Positions 20,530 through 33,031 are shown, counted from the stretch's first letter. The stretch: 64,000 nucleotides of DNA from Tipula vernalis (GCA_958295665.1 OY282558.1:307554092-307618091); one strand, 5' to 3'. Notes: generated by a model from the sequence alone, not told the origin. Made by a program: numbers and translations.

Positions 20530-21780
20530 AATTAGCGCACGATAAGCTAATTACAGCAGCACCAAGGCGATTATCATATGCGGAACGAGATATTGTTGCT
20601 AAAATGTTGGATGAATTATTGGAAAAGGGGTTCATACGAGTCAGCGAATCTAAATATTGTTCGCCGAAAGTGCTTATAAAAAAGAAAATAAAGAAGAATA
20701 TCGCTTATGTGTAGACTATCGAGCTCTCAATAAAACAACGGTGAATGGTAATTATCCTTTACCAATTATCGAGGATATCTTGGAATTTTTACATAACAAA
20801 AGATTTTTTACATCACTGGACCTGAAATCAGGATTCCATCACGTAACAATTGCTCCAGATTCGATACCATACACATCATTTGTCACCAATTTTGACTAGT
20901 ATGAATATTTACGATTACCATTTGGATTAAAAAATGAGCCAGCAGAGTTCCAGAAATATGTCAATAAAATTTTTGCTAAATTGATTGCAGAACATAAAGT
21001 GGTCGTATATATCGATGACATTTTCATCGCAACGAAAGAGATTGGTGAACCTTGGAAATCTTGTACCAAGTATTAAAATTGCTTTCCGCAAATTTGTTGG
21101 AATTAAGATTAAATAAATGTGAGTTCCTGTATACACAAATTGATTACCTGGGATATTCTATTAATGAAAGGGGTATTCGTCCCAATGACCGTAACATCAG
21201 TGCTATTGAAGAGTATCCGGTGCCAAGAAACAACAAGGAGATCCAGAGTTTTTTGGGTTTATGCTCGTACTTCCGGAAATTTATAGAATGGTTTGCATTG
21301 ATTGTCAAACCATTACAAGATTTGTTGCGCAGGAATGCGGAATATATATTTGGACAGGATGAAATGAACTCATTTACTGCCCGATACTTGCGATATATTC
21401 ACCTAACGACACCTAACGACGACAGAGAGCTGCATTGCGATGCCAGCAGTATAGGATTCGGTGCAATTCTACTACAAAAGAAAAAAGATGGAAAGTGGCA
21501 TCCAATTAGGTATTTCTCAAGACGCACAACAGAGATTGAATCGAGGTTACACTCTTATGAATTATGATGCTTAGCAATCATATACGCATTCCGAAGATTT
21601 CGGATTTTTTTGCTTGGTCGAGAATTTAAGGTGTACACAGATTGCGATGCAATTACTCTGACATTAAATAAAAAGGCTATTCATCCAAAAATTGCACGGT
21701 GGGCCTTGGAAATGCAAGAGTATAACTATACGATTCATCATCGATAGGAAGATCAGATGAAACACGCTGATGCATTGAGT
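20530..21780 (+). pseudogene. Gypsy reverse transcriptase and RNase H
   Basis: Pieces in changing frames. The RT begins with AAPRRLSYAERDIV at about 20550, then EEYRLCVDYRALNKTTVNGN, LDLKSGFHHV, a TAG at 20897 where Gln is expected, YLRLPFGLKN and VVYIDDIFIA (catalytic). A frameshift near 21045 precedes LGYSINERGIRPND; the thumb/connection and RNase H follow (DRELHCDASSIGFGAILLQK, then VYTDCDAITL). Nonsense codons at 21565 and near 21747 interrupt RNase H. The order is canonical for Ty3/gypsy; the copy is inactive. Confidence 0.85.
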
Positions 21781-22973
21781 CGAATTCAGAGTGTCTTAGT
21801 AATTCACGATAACCCTTTTGAGCAATCATTGGCCTTATTGCAACCGCAAGATCCAAAGCTTGAAGAATTACGAAAGCCACTTGAGTTAGCTGAAAGTTCG
21901 CTTTTTGAGCTACGAGCTGGATTGATCTACAAAACGATCAATAAAAATAAAATACGTTTTTTTGTGCCAGAGTCGATGCAAAATCAAGTGATTAAAAACT
22001 CTCACGATCTCAGAATTGCTTGAAATGTATTAAGTACAATTTACCAACGGGGAAGGTAGAAGGTTTTCTTCATAGCATTCCTATAGGAGATCAACCTTTT
22101 GAAATCGTACATGCCGATTTTTATGGTCCGTTGGGCATGACTAAGCAAAATAAGCGGTTTATATTGGGTATCATTGACGGTTTTCCGAAACATATTCGAT
22201 TGTTTGCAACCAAAACCACGAGTGCTAAAGATACCATCGAGTGTTTCCAGCAATATTTTAGACAGTTTAGTCGTCCCGATGAAGTAATTACGGACAGAGG
22301 CAGTAATTTTACTTCGGATTAGTTTAAGAACTACTTAAAGCAAAATTGTGTACAACATATTTTGGTTGCTAGTGCCGCGCCACATGTAAATTGAACACAA
22401 ACAAATTGATTGACAAATTGAACGATTTAATCGCACGTTAACGCCTATGATAGCAAAGTTGGTCAATGCCGAACGAAAAATGAGTGGGACCAAGTCCTGT
22501 AACAAGTAGAGTTTGCGTACAACACTAGTGAGCATAGTACGACGAAATTGACACCATCCTCGATATTATTTGGAAGAAATCTGAGGGGTCCCGTAAATGA
22601 TAAGCTTCGTGAATTTCTCGAAAGAGAAAACAAATTAGATGATGTTCCGGAAAACATTAACGCAATTCGGGAAACTGCCCGTATTAACATTGGAGCATCA
22701 TAAGCGTATTGTCGAGAATATGTGAATAGTCATCGAAAGGAAACTGTTACGTTTAATGAAGGTGATTTAATCGTCGTGAAGAATGTGGACACTACTCCAG
22801 GTATTAACAAAAAACTAATTCTAAAATACAGAGGGCCATATCAAGTTAAGAAAATATTGGGTAATGATCGATATCTAATTGGGGATGTCGCTGGATTCAG
22901 CATTACAAGCCGGCCGTTTGAAGGTGTATATTACATTACTCGCATGAAACCATTTATTAAATTGTCAGGCTAA
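21781..22973 (+). pseudogene. Gypsy integrase remnant
   Basis: After a linker, the zinc-binding part is cut short (KNSHDLRIA, stop at 22021) and the core resumes in another frame: QPFEIVHADFYGPLG with the first Asp, VITDRGSNFTSD with the second, then stops at 22321, 22394 and beyond. The Glu region and following linker are in broken frames (22330-22700). The C-terminal domain is open again at 22722-22973 (NEGDLIVVKNVDTTPGINKK, then KYRGPYQVKKILGNDRY). No open polyprotein is left. Past 22973 an LTR is expected. Confidence 0.8.
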
Positions 22974-23202
22974 CATTAATTGGTCGTTATTAATTATTAA
23001 AACCGAGACGGTTTCAGTCAGGTTGGCCGAATTGTTAGGTTAAACAACCCTGATTTATATTAAGGTGTACCAACCAAACGTAAGACAGACGTTTTATTGT
23101 TTTAATTGAAAAACGGGTCTAGTGTTATAATATATCCGCTATCAGCATGCAATCCCTAATCCATATACCTCACTCACAACTTTATTCTCATTCCTCCCTC
23201 AG
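22974..23202. other. Possible 3' LTR start / intron 3' part
   Basis: The purine-rich GAGACGG near 23002 and TGTTAGGTTAAACAACCC at 23034 could be polypurine tract and 3' LTR start of the gypsy copy, but no second LTR was found. The last 40 bp are pyrimidine-rich and end in CTCCCTCAG, a good 3' splice site for the exon starting at 23203. Confidence 0.4.
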
Positions 23203-23219
23203 GATTCAAACATCCCTAC
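23203..23219 (+). CDS. Host last exon, 5' piece, split by BEL element
   Basis: Seventeen bases after a strong 3' splice site (TTCCTCCCTCAG, ending 23202). Removing the BEL element and one CCTAC duplication joins them to 31290 in an open frame that runs to a TAG at 31388-31390. The upstream exons are not recognised. The gene could not be named. Confidence 0.45.
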
Positions 23220-23618
23220 TGTATATGAATGTAGCGCATTGTCGATGATGAATGACGCTGAATTCGCTTAAGTAAAATTTATCCCTTGTAAACTGTTCCA
23301 ATCAGCGGTTGAATAATGCAGGAGATGAAAATAAAACTCGCAATCCAAGATGATACCAAACAATTTTGTTTTATTTTTTAATTTGCAAACAATTTGTTGA
23401 TTTTAATGAGATGCTTTTCGATCAAACGCCAAAATAATAAGAGAATGATGTTAGCTTTCGTCCAACTTAAGTTAGCTTTTTTGCTTAAACTTAAGAAAAG
23501 TGAATTTATGGTAATATTCACAATTTGCGCAATTATGGCATTAGTACTAAAGTCGCATCGATCGCACTCTTTTTAATTGACTATATAATCTATTACAATT
23601 TGAGAGCAAGATTGACAT

Positions 23619-24769
<1,151 letters not shown>

Positions 24770-25096
24770 ATTTGATTGATGTTGACAATTTGTGTTTACA
24801 ATGTTTACGGCTAATCTGTACAGTTTTTAAAGTTATAATGATTTAAATTCAGAAAGCTAAGTATAATAATATATAATAATAAACTTAATAATTAATATTT
24901 ACATATTTTTAGGTTACTACAGTGAGTTTACATAATCTTAAATTATATTGTAAGTATAATGCAGTACACAATAAAATGATTTGGTTATTTCAGATAGCTA
25001 TACATCAACAAAAATTATTTTTAATAAAGTGTTTTAAAGCTATGTGTGTGTGTTTCATTTATTTTTGCCAAACATACTCCCACACCTTAAGGAATT

Positions 25097-26249
25097 TTAT
25101 TTCTTAATAATTAACTTGATTAATTTGTTTACAGGACGTCGAATTTCGCTGCTTGGTGTTTTTAAAGTTACTACCCGTGTAATGCCATCATTTCCAGGAT
25201 GAACGGCTACTACTCTGCCACGTATCCATTGACTGGGGTATAAATTGTCTTCCCTTATAAGGACAAGGTCGCCGATTTCAAAGTGACTATATGATGTTTT
25301 CCATTTATACCTCTGCTGCAATGATGTGAGATAATCACGATGCCATCGATGCCAAAATCCTTGTAGCCGCTGCTGGATATTTTGCCACCTTGATAATTTG
25401 TTTATTGGTATCTCGTCAAGCTTTGGTTCCGGGATCAATGTCAACGATTCTCCTACCAAAAATGTGCCGGTGTTAATATTTCTAAACTAGTTGGATCATC
25501 ATTTAGTCTGCTTAATGGGCGTGAATTGAGAAGAGATTCAATTTGAGTGATTAAAGTTGTCATCTCCTCGAATGTTAGATTAATGTTTGTGACCCGCTTT
25601 AGATGGTATTTGAATGACTTCACCGCAGCCTCCCATAAACCACCAAAATGTGGAGCGTGTGGTGGATTGAACTGGAATATTATACTCTTCTGCAATAGAA
25701 AATCAGAGATTACAGGATTGTTTATTTGAGTTATGATTTGGTGTTTCAGTTGTTGCAGTTCTCTATTAGCACCAATAAAATTGGATCCATTGTCGCACCA
25801 AATTTGTTCAGGAGTTCCTCGTCGTGCAGTGAATCGTTTTAATGCAGCCAGGAATGAATCTGTATCAAGACTGCTTACAACTTCTAAATGGACTGCTTTG
25901 ACAACTAAGCACACAAAGACCGCCACATACGCCTTCTCTGCAGGAGAATTTTTTCGCTTACTGGTCTTAATGTAAAATGGGCCAGCATAATCTAGACCGG
26001 TTTTTGAGAATGGGCGGCTTTGGATACACCGTACTGCTGGTAAATCGGCCATTTTCTGTTCATTTTTGGTATATCTGTAGCGGGTGCATATGGTGCTGGA
26101 TTTTATATAGTGTTTTATCATATATCGTGCTCCTATCATCTAGTACTTGCTCCGAATTATGCTCAACGTTAATGAACTAGCAGCATGCATGTGTTTCACA
26201 TGAATATCATGGATTATTTTTTCGCAAACGATATTGTTTTTGGGCAAAA
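25097..26249 (-). pseudogene. BEL/Pao integrase and DUF5641 C-terminus, frame-broken
   Basis: Continuation of the BEL polyprotein. HPIILPKNNIVCEKIIHD and HVKHMHAA carry the HH part of the zinc domain; the CC part follows after a TAG at about 26138, where a Trp codon is expected. The core is in 25453-26139: GLDYAGPF with the first Asp, IWCDNGSNFIGA with the second, and PHFGGLWEAAVKSFK with the Glu, all intact. A one-base deletion near 25455 shifts the frame into 25097-25459, which encodes the DUF5641 tail (WKTSYSHFEIGDLVLIREDN) and ends at 25097 just before the polypurine tract. Only three lesions in the whole gag-pol, hence recent decay. Confidence 0.9.
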
Positions 26250-29200
26250 TTATTGGGTGCTTAGTAGCGATGATTTGCTAAGCCGTCCTCCCACCCGTAG
26301 CAGTCCATTTGTATCCACAAATGGGTCAAGCGATGATAAATGATGTTTTGAAGGCAGTGATAATTTCGTAAGGATTGACATTTCATCTTTGTATACTCTT
26401 TGCTGGACGTTGCGAAGGATTACGTATTCCGCTTCATGTAGCTCAGTTGGAGTGACCGTTTTATTTGGTTGTTTTGCAAGCTGTTTCCGTTGTGATGGTG
26501 CCCCAAATCTCAAAATATAAACCACTATTTTTCGTATTTTGAACCAAGACGAGAATTTTGTAAGTAGATTTTCAGTGATATCGTGCTCCTTAGTTACCTC
26601 TGTCAATACGTTCACATACTTGGACCTTTCTTCTAGCGCGCCGTCGTTCATTTCTGCGGTTGTCGACTTTGATTTTGGCCAGTTGGACTCAGGTTGACTC
26701 AACCAATCAGGACCATGCCACCAGAGCTGTGATTTCGCTAAAATTTGTGGTTTGATTCCTCTAGAGATGATATCTGCTGGATTTTGTTTGGATTCAATAT
26801 GTTGCCATTTGCTTCGCGGAACTGTTTCTAGTATTGTTGCAGTTCTGTTGCCAATGAAGCTTTTCCATCGTCGAGGAACGTCCGATAACCAATGAAGGAC
26901 GATCATCGAATCTGTCCATGCGAATATGTCTATTCCATCATACGATAGAGACTCTTTACAGAATTTGACTGACTTGCAAAGCAGAACTGCCCCGCAAAGT
27001 TCCAATCGAGGTAATGATATCTGTTTGATCGGAGCAACTTTACTTTTCGCGTATATAATGTTGGTGGTAACTTCGCCATTTTCGTTGATTGCGCGTAAAT
27101 AGATGACACTGCCATATGCCGCTTCCGAGGCATCACAGAAAGCATGTAGCTGAAGCTGTTTTGGGTTGCATAATGTTGTCAGCCGCCGCGAGATTTTAAT
27201 TGACTCCAATGCTGGTAACGATTGGTATATACTTTGCCATGAATTTGTGATGCTGCTGGGTAGACTTGAATCCCAATCGATTTTATGAAGCCAAATTTTC
27301 TGCATCAACATTTTGAAAAGTATTACTGTGGGTGCAAGCCACCCTAAGGGATCGTATACTTTCGACACAGTTGACAGTATTCTTCGCTTTGTCCAGTTTA
27401 TGTTGCCGTCGCTCTGGTGCACCTTGAAAGAAAATGTATCTGTTACTGCATTCCATATTATACCCAACGTTTTAATTGATGTGTCATCTTCAATTAATTT
27501 TGGAATGTTTTGGACATCGCGGGCTGGAAATGAGTTCAAAAATTCATATGAATTAGATTTCCATTTCCGTAAATTAAATCCGCTGGAACTTAATATCTTC
27601 CCAAGCTGGTCTTTCAGTAGCAGAGCTTCCTTAACGCTATCACATCCTGTCAGCATGTCATCAATGTAGAATTCGTTGTTGATTATGTGTGTCGCCTTGG
27701 GGTATAATGATTGGTAATTCTCTGTGGACCTTTTTAATGATTTGACTGCTAGAAAAGGCGCACACGCAGTGCCATAAGTTACAGTGTTTAATTTGTATGC
27801 TTTTAGCTGTTCTTCGGGATTGTTACGCCACAATATCAATTGGAAATTGGCATCGTCAGAGGTTACACCGATTTGCCGATACATTTTTTCGATGTCGGCA
27901 ACTAGGGCAATTGGGTGTTTCCGAAATTTTAGCAGAATTGTAGAGAGGTCTGTTTGAATGTTTGGACCGGTTTGCAGAATATCATTCAAAGACACCTGCG
28001 TACTGGTTCTGCACGAGGCATCGAAAACGACTCTCAACTTTGTCGTACTGCTGCTGGCCTTGATAACAGCGTGATGTGGTAGAAAATACTTCGCGTCACT
28101 CTTCTTCGGAACCTCATTCCATGGCATATACGTCATATGTCCAAGATCAATGTATTCGTTTATGAAGGATTGATATGCATCATAAAATTCTGGTACTTTC
28201 GCAAACTTCCTCTCCATGGCTCGCAATCGCTGATGTGCTGCTTCAAAAGACTGACCTAAGGATAATCTTGGGTTCTTGAATGGCAGCTTCACAATAAATC
28301 GGCCATCAGCATTTCGTGTTGTTGTCTGTTCGTAGTACTCTTCGCATGAATTTATTGGTTTAGTTGGGTTGATCTGCGACCCGACTTCTTCAACTTCCCA
28401 AAATTTCTTCAGCAGTTGCTGAAGGTCATCGTTGGTCGTTTGCATGATTGAATCAGTCGTGGCGTGTAGATTGACAATGTTTGACGATTGATTGCTAAAT
28501 GTCCCTGCGATTAACCAGCCCAACTTCGATGCCTGTAATATTGGAAAACTATCAATTGAGCGTTTTTCGGGGGTAAGGAGTTCAAAAAATACGTCTGCTC
28601 CGAGTAGCAAGTCAATTTTGTTTGGTTTAAAAAATTGCGGATCAGCAAGGTGGACTCCTGCAATTTCCTTTCGAAAAACGATTGGTTTCGTTGGTAATAA
28701 TTTGGTTATGTTGCCGATGATATGAGCCGTGATATTTAAATTGTAGTTATGGTCTATTCGTGAATAAATGGCCATATCGATTTTTCCCCTTGTTTGTCCA
28801 GCTGATGTAGATGCTAGTCCGTAAATAGATATGGAAGCTTGACTTCGCTGTAGGCCTAGGCGTTGTGCAGTGGATTCGGTCACAAATGTGGATTGAGAGC
28901 CTGAGTCCAGCAGTGCTCGAATTGGCTGGAGTTCACTGGTACGTGATTTTGCGTATACAATGGCAGTTGGAAGTACCGTGGTAGGTGAGCTGTAGAGTGT
29001 GTGCAAAACTTGTGTATTGGTAACGGTAACATTTGGTGTTGGTTCAAACGTGGATTTTGAATCTGAGGTGGAAATTGAGGCTTCATTCAGAGAAACATGA
29101 TGATTGGCGGAAATTTGTTTGGAAACTGGCTGTATTTCAGATTGTGCTGGATGGAGCAATGTATGGTGGCGCTGATTACAAATAAGACACGACGATTTGG

Positions 29201-30320
29201 AGAAACACTTTTCGCTTAAATGACCCTTTTTTAAACAGTTCCGACATAAATTCTGTTCGTTTGCAATTTTTAACCTAGCATCTAGATTTTGATTTTTAAA
29301 TACTGGACACCGAAATAACAGGTGCGATTGCTTACAGACTATGCACTGAAATGTATCATTAGAACAAGAAGTGACGAATGATTTTGACGTATGTTTCGAC
29401 GTAAACTTTTTTGCTGTTACACCACAAATTTCAAGCGCGTCGCATCTTTTATTTAAGAATTCTAGCAAAGCTTCAAATGTTGGAAAATCTTTGCCAACGG
29501 ATTCGATTGCCCACATTTGTTTTGTTTCGTCGTCTAGTTTATTTAATAAAACTTGAATAATCCAGGGATCGCGTGTTTCAGCGTTTGGTCCTAGTGCACG
29601 GAGTCCACGTATTATTTCGTCTGACGTCTCAGTGAGGTGACGCAAATCCTTTCCGTTGGCTTGCACGCATGGCCTTTGCTCAAAAAATGTCTGAATCAAC
29701 GAAGTGACAATTGGATTCATTTTGTTGTACCTGTTACATAGTTTGTCCCATGCCTCTGCATAATTGTTTTCTGTGATGGGGATATGTCGTATAAGAGATG
29801 CCACTTCACCTGACAGTAAACCTTTCAGCATCTGCAATTTGTGGACGTCACTGATATTTTGGTTTTCGTGTACTGTTGTCCGAAATAGGTCATGAAAAGA
29901 TGCCCAGTTTTTGTAGTTACCCGAAAACTGCTCAATATTAATTTTAGGGAGCCGCACGTGTTGAGACATATTCACACCTTCATAGAACGTTTTTTGTTGA
30001 CCGATGAATTGTTCTAGCGTAGTATTTAAATCATGTGTCGTATTTATCCCATGTTGGACGTGTTTACTACTAGCTTTCATTAATAAAGCACGCGACTTGT
30101 AATAAATTTCGTCCACAACTTCGGTTATAGGCTTATAGGTTGGGCTTTCGAATAACTGTAGCTCGAGTTCGTTGAACGTGTGGTATCGATCTTCTAAGAC
30201 TTGTAGTCGGCTAGTTATATCTTCAACACTGGTATTTTCTGTTATTGCTTCAGCAAACCGCAAAATTAGGAGCATTTGATTGTGAGCCCGATCACGCAAC
30301 CGTTCTAGTCTATCGGTCAT
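26250..30320 (-). CDS. BEL/Pao Gag-protease-RT-RNase H polyprotein
   Basis: 1,356 codons from ATG at 30320. Gag (residues 1-320) includes LPKINIEQFSGNYKNWASFH, the DUF1759-type region of BEL. Zinc knuckles lie at about 325-390 (CIVCKQSHLLFRC, CRNCLKKGHLSEKC, CLICNQRHHTLLH). The DUF1758-type aspartic protease has ALLDSGSQSTFV near 470. RT follows with LVADIEKMYRQIGV and FYIDDMLTG near 884, then the Pao-type connection and RNase H (DIFAWTDSMIVLHWL). RVGGRLSKSSL near the end is the start of the integrase zinc domain. The stop at 26250 is caused by a frameshift near 26265; integrase continues in another frame. All catalytic motifs seen are intact. Confidence 0.95.
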   Translation of the reverse strand: MTDRLERLRDRAHNQMLLILRFAEAITENTSVEDITSRLQVLEDRYHTFNELELQLFESPTYKPITEVVDEIYYKSRALLMKASSKHVQHGINTTHDLNTTLEQFIGQQKTFYEGVNMSQHVRLPKINIEQFSGNYKNWASFHDLFRTTVHENQNISDVHKLQMLKGLLSGEVASLIRHIPITENNYAEAWDKLCNRYNKMNPIVTSLIQTFFEQRPCVQANGKDLRHLTETSDEIIRGLRALGPNAETRDPWIIQVLLNKLDDETKQMWAIESVGKDFPTFEALLEFLNKRCDALEICGVTAKKFTSKHTSKSFVTSCSNDTFQCIVCKQSHLLFRCPVFKNQNLDARLKIANEQNLCRNCLKKGHLSEKCFSKSSCLICNQRHHTLLHPAQSEIQPVSKQISANHHVSLNEASISTSDSKSTFEPTPNVTVTNTQVLHTLYSSPTTVLPTAIVYAKSRTSELQPIRALLDSGSQSTFVTESTAQRLGLQRSQASISIYGLASTSAGQTRGKIDMAIYSRIDHNYNLNITAHIIGNITKLLPTKPIVFRKEIAGVHLADPQFFKPNKIDLLLGADVFFELLTPEKRSIDSFPILQASKLGWLIAGTFSNQSSNIVNLHATTDSIMQTTNDDLQQLLKKFWEVEEVGSQINPTKPINSCEEYYEQTTTRNADGRFIVKLPFKNPRLSLGQSFEAAHQRLRAMERKFAKVPEFYDAYQSFINEYIDLGHMTYMPWNEVPKKSDAKYFLPHHAVIKASSSTTKLRVVFDASCRTSTQVSLNDILQTGPNIQTDLSTILLKFRKHPIALVADIEKMYRQIGVTSDDANFQLILWRNNPEEQLKAYKLNTVTYGTACAPFLAVKSLKRSTENYQSLYPKATHIINNEFYIDDMLTGCDSVKEALLLKDQLGKILSSSGFNLRKWKSNSYEFLNSFPARDVQNIPKLIEDDTSIKTLGIIWNAVTDTFSFKVHQSDGNINWTKRRILSTVSKVYDPLGWLAPTVILFKMLMQKIWLHKIDWDSSLPSSITNSWQSIYQSLPALESIKISRRLTTLCNPKQLQLHAFCDASEAAYGSVIYLRAINENGEVTTNIIYAKSKVAPIKQISLPRLELCGAVLLCKSVKFCKESLSYDGIDIFAWTDSMIVLHWLSDVPRRWKSFIGNRTATILETVPRSKWQHIESKQNPADIISRGIKPQILAKSQLWWHGPDWLSQPESNWPKSKSTTAEMNDGALEERSKYVNVLTEVTKEHDITENLLTKFSSWFKIRKIVVYILRFGAPSQRKQLAKQPNKTVTPTELHEAEYVILRNVQQRVYKDEMSILTKLSLPSKHHLSSLDPFVDTNGLLRVGGRLSKSSLLSTQ

Positions 30321-30559
30321 TGTAATAAATTTAGATGCACTTCACTTTAATTTGTACAATTTAGCACTATAATTTAGGCACGTGGTGTTTTAATTGTATA
30401 TTGTTCGATAATTGGACAAAACTGTTTATTTTCACTTAAATATCCACGCGGTAATTTCTCGCACGATAGAAAATATTTTTTACGATTTTAAATTTATTGA
30501 AAGTTTACATATATGTATAAATAAGATAAATTTTACTTATCTGATATCAGTGGGAGGGT

Positions 30560-30577
30560 TCCCGGGTTTCGGCACCA
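30560..30577 (-). promoter_or_regulatory. BEL primer-binding site
   Basis: The minus strand reads TGGTGCCGAAACCCGGGA five bases after the 5' LTR. It begins with TGG, complementary to a tRNA CCA end. I did not assign the tRNA species. Confidence 0.8.
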
Positions 30578-30582
30578 AAAAA

Positions 30583-31284
30583 TGTATATGAATGTAGCGA
30601 ATTGTCGATGATGAATGACGCTGAATTCGCTTAAGTAAAATTTATCCCTTGTAAACTGTTCCAATCAGCGGTTGAATAATGCAGGAGATGAAAATAAAAC
30701 TTGCAATCCAAGATGATACCAAACAATTTTGTTTTATTTTTTAATTTGCAAACAATTTGTTGATTTTAATGAGATGCTTTTCGATCAAACGCCAAAATAA
30801 TAAGAGAATGATGTTAGCTTTCGTCCAACTTAAGTTAGCTTTTTTGCTTAAATTTAAGAAAAGTGAATTTATGGTAATATTCACAATTTGCGCAATTATG
30901 GCATTAGTACTAAAGTCGCATCGATCGCACTCTTTTTAATTGACTATATAATCTATTACAATTTGAGAGCAAGATTGACATTTGATTGATGTTGACAATT
31001 TGTGTTTACAATGTTTACGGCTAATCTGTACAGTTTTTAAAGTTATAATGATTTAAATTCAGAAAGCTAAGTATAATAATATATAATAATAAACTTAATA
31101 ATTAATTTTTACATATTTTTAGGTTACTACAGTGAGTTTACATAATCTTAAATTATATTGTAAGTATAATGCAGTACACAATAAAATGATTTGGTTATTT
31201 CAGATAGCTATACATCAACAAAAATTATTTTTAATAAAGTGTTTTAAAGCTATGTGTGTGTGTTTCATTTATTTTTGCCAAACA
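30583..31284 (-). repeat. BEL 5' LTR, intact
   Basis: 702 bp, TG...CA ends. It should hold promoter and polyadenylation signals for the minus-strand transcript. It is followed on the minus strand by the primer-binding site. Confidence 0.95.
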
Positions 31285-31289
31285 CCTAC

Positions 31290-31390
31290 AATTTCCGTAC
31301 TCATCTATGGATAAACTTCTCCAAAATCACAGCCTTGACGTGGCGGAGCAGCTTGCGCGTAGTAATGATAAAATTAGCAATACCAGATAG
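31290..31390 (+). CDS. Host last exon, 3' piece, split by BEL element
   Basis: Continuation of the exon at 23203. The frame includes SSMDKLLQNHSLDVAEQLAR and ends in TAG at 31388-31390. Codons are richer in G and C than the surrounding sequence, which supports real coding. About 40 residues in total for the split exon. It is followed by AT-rich sequence with AATAAA near 31533, a plausible 3' UTR. The 8-kb insertion would block normal production of this C-terminus unless the BEL is spliced out. Protein family not recognised; the alternative is coding sequence of an unknown repeat. Confidence 0.45.
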
Positions 31391-31671
31391 GGTTACCCAT
31401 ATTCGACTGATAATTTTAAGAACTACCAGACTACCATATTAAAACATGTTTCAGATAAAGCACAGAAAAAGTTCATAAACATAAATGAACTTTAATAATT
31501 TTTCATGACTCTGAAGTGATGAACACCACAATGAATAAACTGTTCTGAATCTCACAAATATTTATTGGAAAATCGCTTAATTAAACTGTCTCGGTTTGGA
31601 AGGGTTTGTCAATGTTTTGACATGGTGTTAGTAGTAATAATGATAATAATTTGGCATTAAAAAGCGATAAA
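31391..31671. other. Convergent 3' UTR space
   Basis: Lies between the TAG of the plus exon (31390) and the TAA of the minus exon (31672). AATAAA occurs near 31533 on plus and near 31567 on minus (as TTTATT), suitable for two convergent genes. No other content seen. Confidence 0.4.
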
Positions 31672-31833
31672 TTACGGCACTACTTTCAGGGTTCGTTGCA
31701 TCATTCGCTTTGGATCACCACTCGCATAACAAATCGGAGCCAGCGTGGCTTTATTTCGTGTACGAGGCTGCATTAGACCCCTGATTTCGAAGTTAACAAG
31801 GACTCGGTATATGCCATCATCATTGCGTATGGC
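31672..31833 (-). CDS. Candidate last exon of a minus-strand host gene
   Basis: After the 3' splice site TGATTTACAG, the exon encodes 53 residues starting AIRNDDGIYRVLVNFEIRGL and ending MMQRTLKVVP before TAA (31672-31674). The stretch is uninterrupted, has balanced codon use unlike the flanking AT-rich DNA, and is followed on the minus strand by AATAAA about 105 bp later. It joins in phase to the 48-bp exon at 32309-32356. I do not recognise the protein. Confidence 0.5.
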   Translation of the reverse strand, partial: AIRNDDGIYRVLVNFEIRGLMQPRTRNKATLAPICYASGDPKRMMQRTLKVVP

Positions 31834-32308
31834 CTGTAAATCAGAAGCATGATTGTCGAATAAATATTTCTAACACAGTAGGCTTTCAGTTGGCTGAACA
31901 AATCATAATTTCAGTCGTTAATACTAAAAAGTATAAAGCATTAAAAATTGTTAGTATTGTACTAACATAAAAGATTTAAAAACCAAAAATGTAAAATTAA
32001 AAATCGTAAGCTATAAAAACAATACCAAAATAAAATAAGTTACCACTACATAGAACGAAATAAATGGAAGAGAAAAAAATTATTCACATGCAAACGAAAG
32101 TATAAATAAGCAACAAAAACACAAATATGTACGTGTGTCTCGGGAACCCAGTATTGAAATTCGGGAACGCAATTTTTATTTTTACATTTTACACTGAATG
32201 AGTTATCTCTATTATATCCTGATCTCTGGTATAACACACAGAAAACATATTGATGAAACATCCAAATAAATAGCACGTTTAAAGTTTATTTATGTACGTA
32301 ATTTTTAC
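31834..32308. other. Putative intron, AT-rich
   Basis: Between the two minus-strand exons. A 76-codon minus-strand frame at 32046-32276 has no recognised similarity. Confidence 0.35.
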
Positions 32309-32356
32309 CTTTCTAGCTTCGGTTAATAACTTTGTAACACTGTCATTTACCAGGTA
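32309..32356 (-). CDS. Candidate penultimate exon of the same gene
   Basis: 48 bp bounded by TTTAATTTAAG and a GTAAAAAT donor, encoding YLVNDSVTKLLTEARK. Phase 0 at both ends, so it splices cleanly to the exon at 31672-31833. Small size and weak splice sites make it uncertain. Confidence 0.35.
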
Positions 32357-32882
32357 CTTAAATTAAAACAATTTTACAAGCTTTTGTTACTTTAAAATTT
32401 GTATAAACAATATAGTATTTCTCTCTATTTTTAACACTTTTAATCACTGGTTAATTTAAATTTTTCCGATAGTAATCACTTGTTAAACAATAATGGTACG
32501 GATCGAAATTATAACATGCGTTTTCTTGAATCGAAGTATATAATATTTTTAACATAAAAATAATACACTTAAATCAAAATTAAAATTTTTTAATCGAATT
32601 AAAATATTTTTAGAGTAAATAAATAATTTTTTACACTGAAAAAGAAATGTTTGTATTAATTGTTTGAAACATTATATTTAAAATATGATTTTATTCTAAA
32701 ATATAATATTTTTATTATAAGAACATGATTCTTATAGTAAAAATATTATATTTTAGAATAAAAAAAGAAAATTTTTAATATTAATGTTTCAAAAAGCATG
32801 CTAGGAGTATACAGATAACGTAATTAAATTATAAACAGTCATCGACCAAAGTTTACATATACTAGCTATATCTAATATACTT
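32357..32882. other. AT-rich region with a perfect-stem palindrome
   Basis: No gene. Includes 31-bp arms at 32693-32723 and 32729-32759 separated by CATGA, with a single mismatch, able to form a long A/T hairpin. Confidence 0.5.
32693..32759. repeat. Long AT palindrome (31-bp arms, 5-bp loop)
   Basis: Left arm starts ATTCTAAAATATAATATTTT, right arm ends with its complement. One mismatch. May be a tiny MITE or a deletion product of an inverted-repeat element. Confidence 0.8.
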
Positions 32883-33031
32883 CGCTATTGTATATTACTT
32901 TTGTCGGTGAGTGTATATATAACAAATCAAGCATTATGTGCAAATTGGAACTACCGTTAGTCTTGTACAAATTATTTATACAGATTAATTGTAAAACAAA
33001 GATAATTTACATAATCATTTAGAAGGATTTC
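32883..33031 (-). repeat. Dispersed inverted repeat, right copy
   Basis: Reverse complement of 12788-12932, including the mariner-like word ending GTCGGTGAGTG at 32903-32913. Flanks beyond the 145-bp match differ at both copies. Confidence 0.85.

Noticed and set aside
23394..23576. Small ORF repeated at 30757-30939
   Set aside because: Identical because both lie in the two BEL LTRs; no protein feature.
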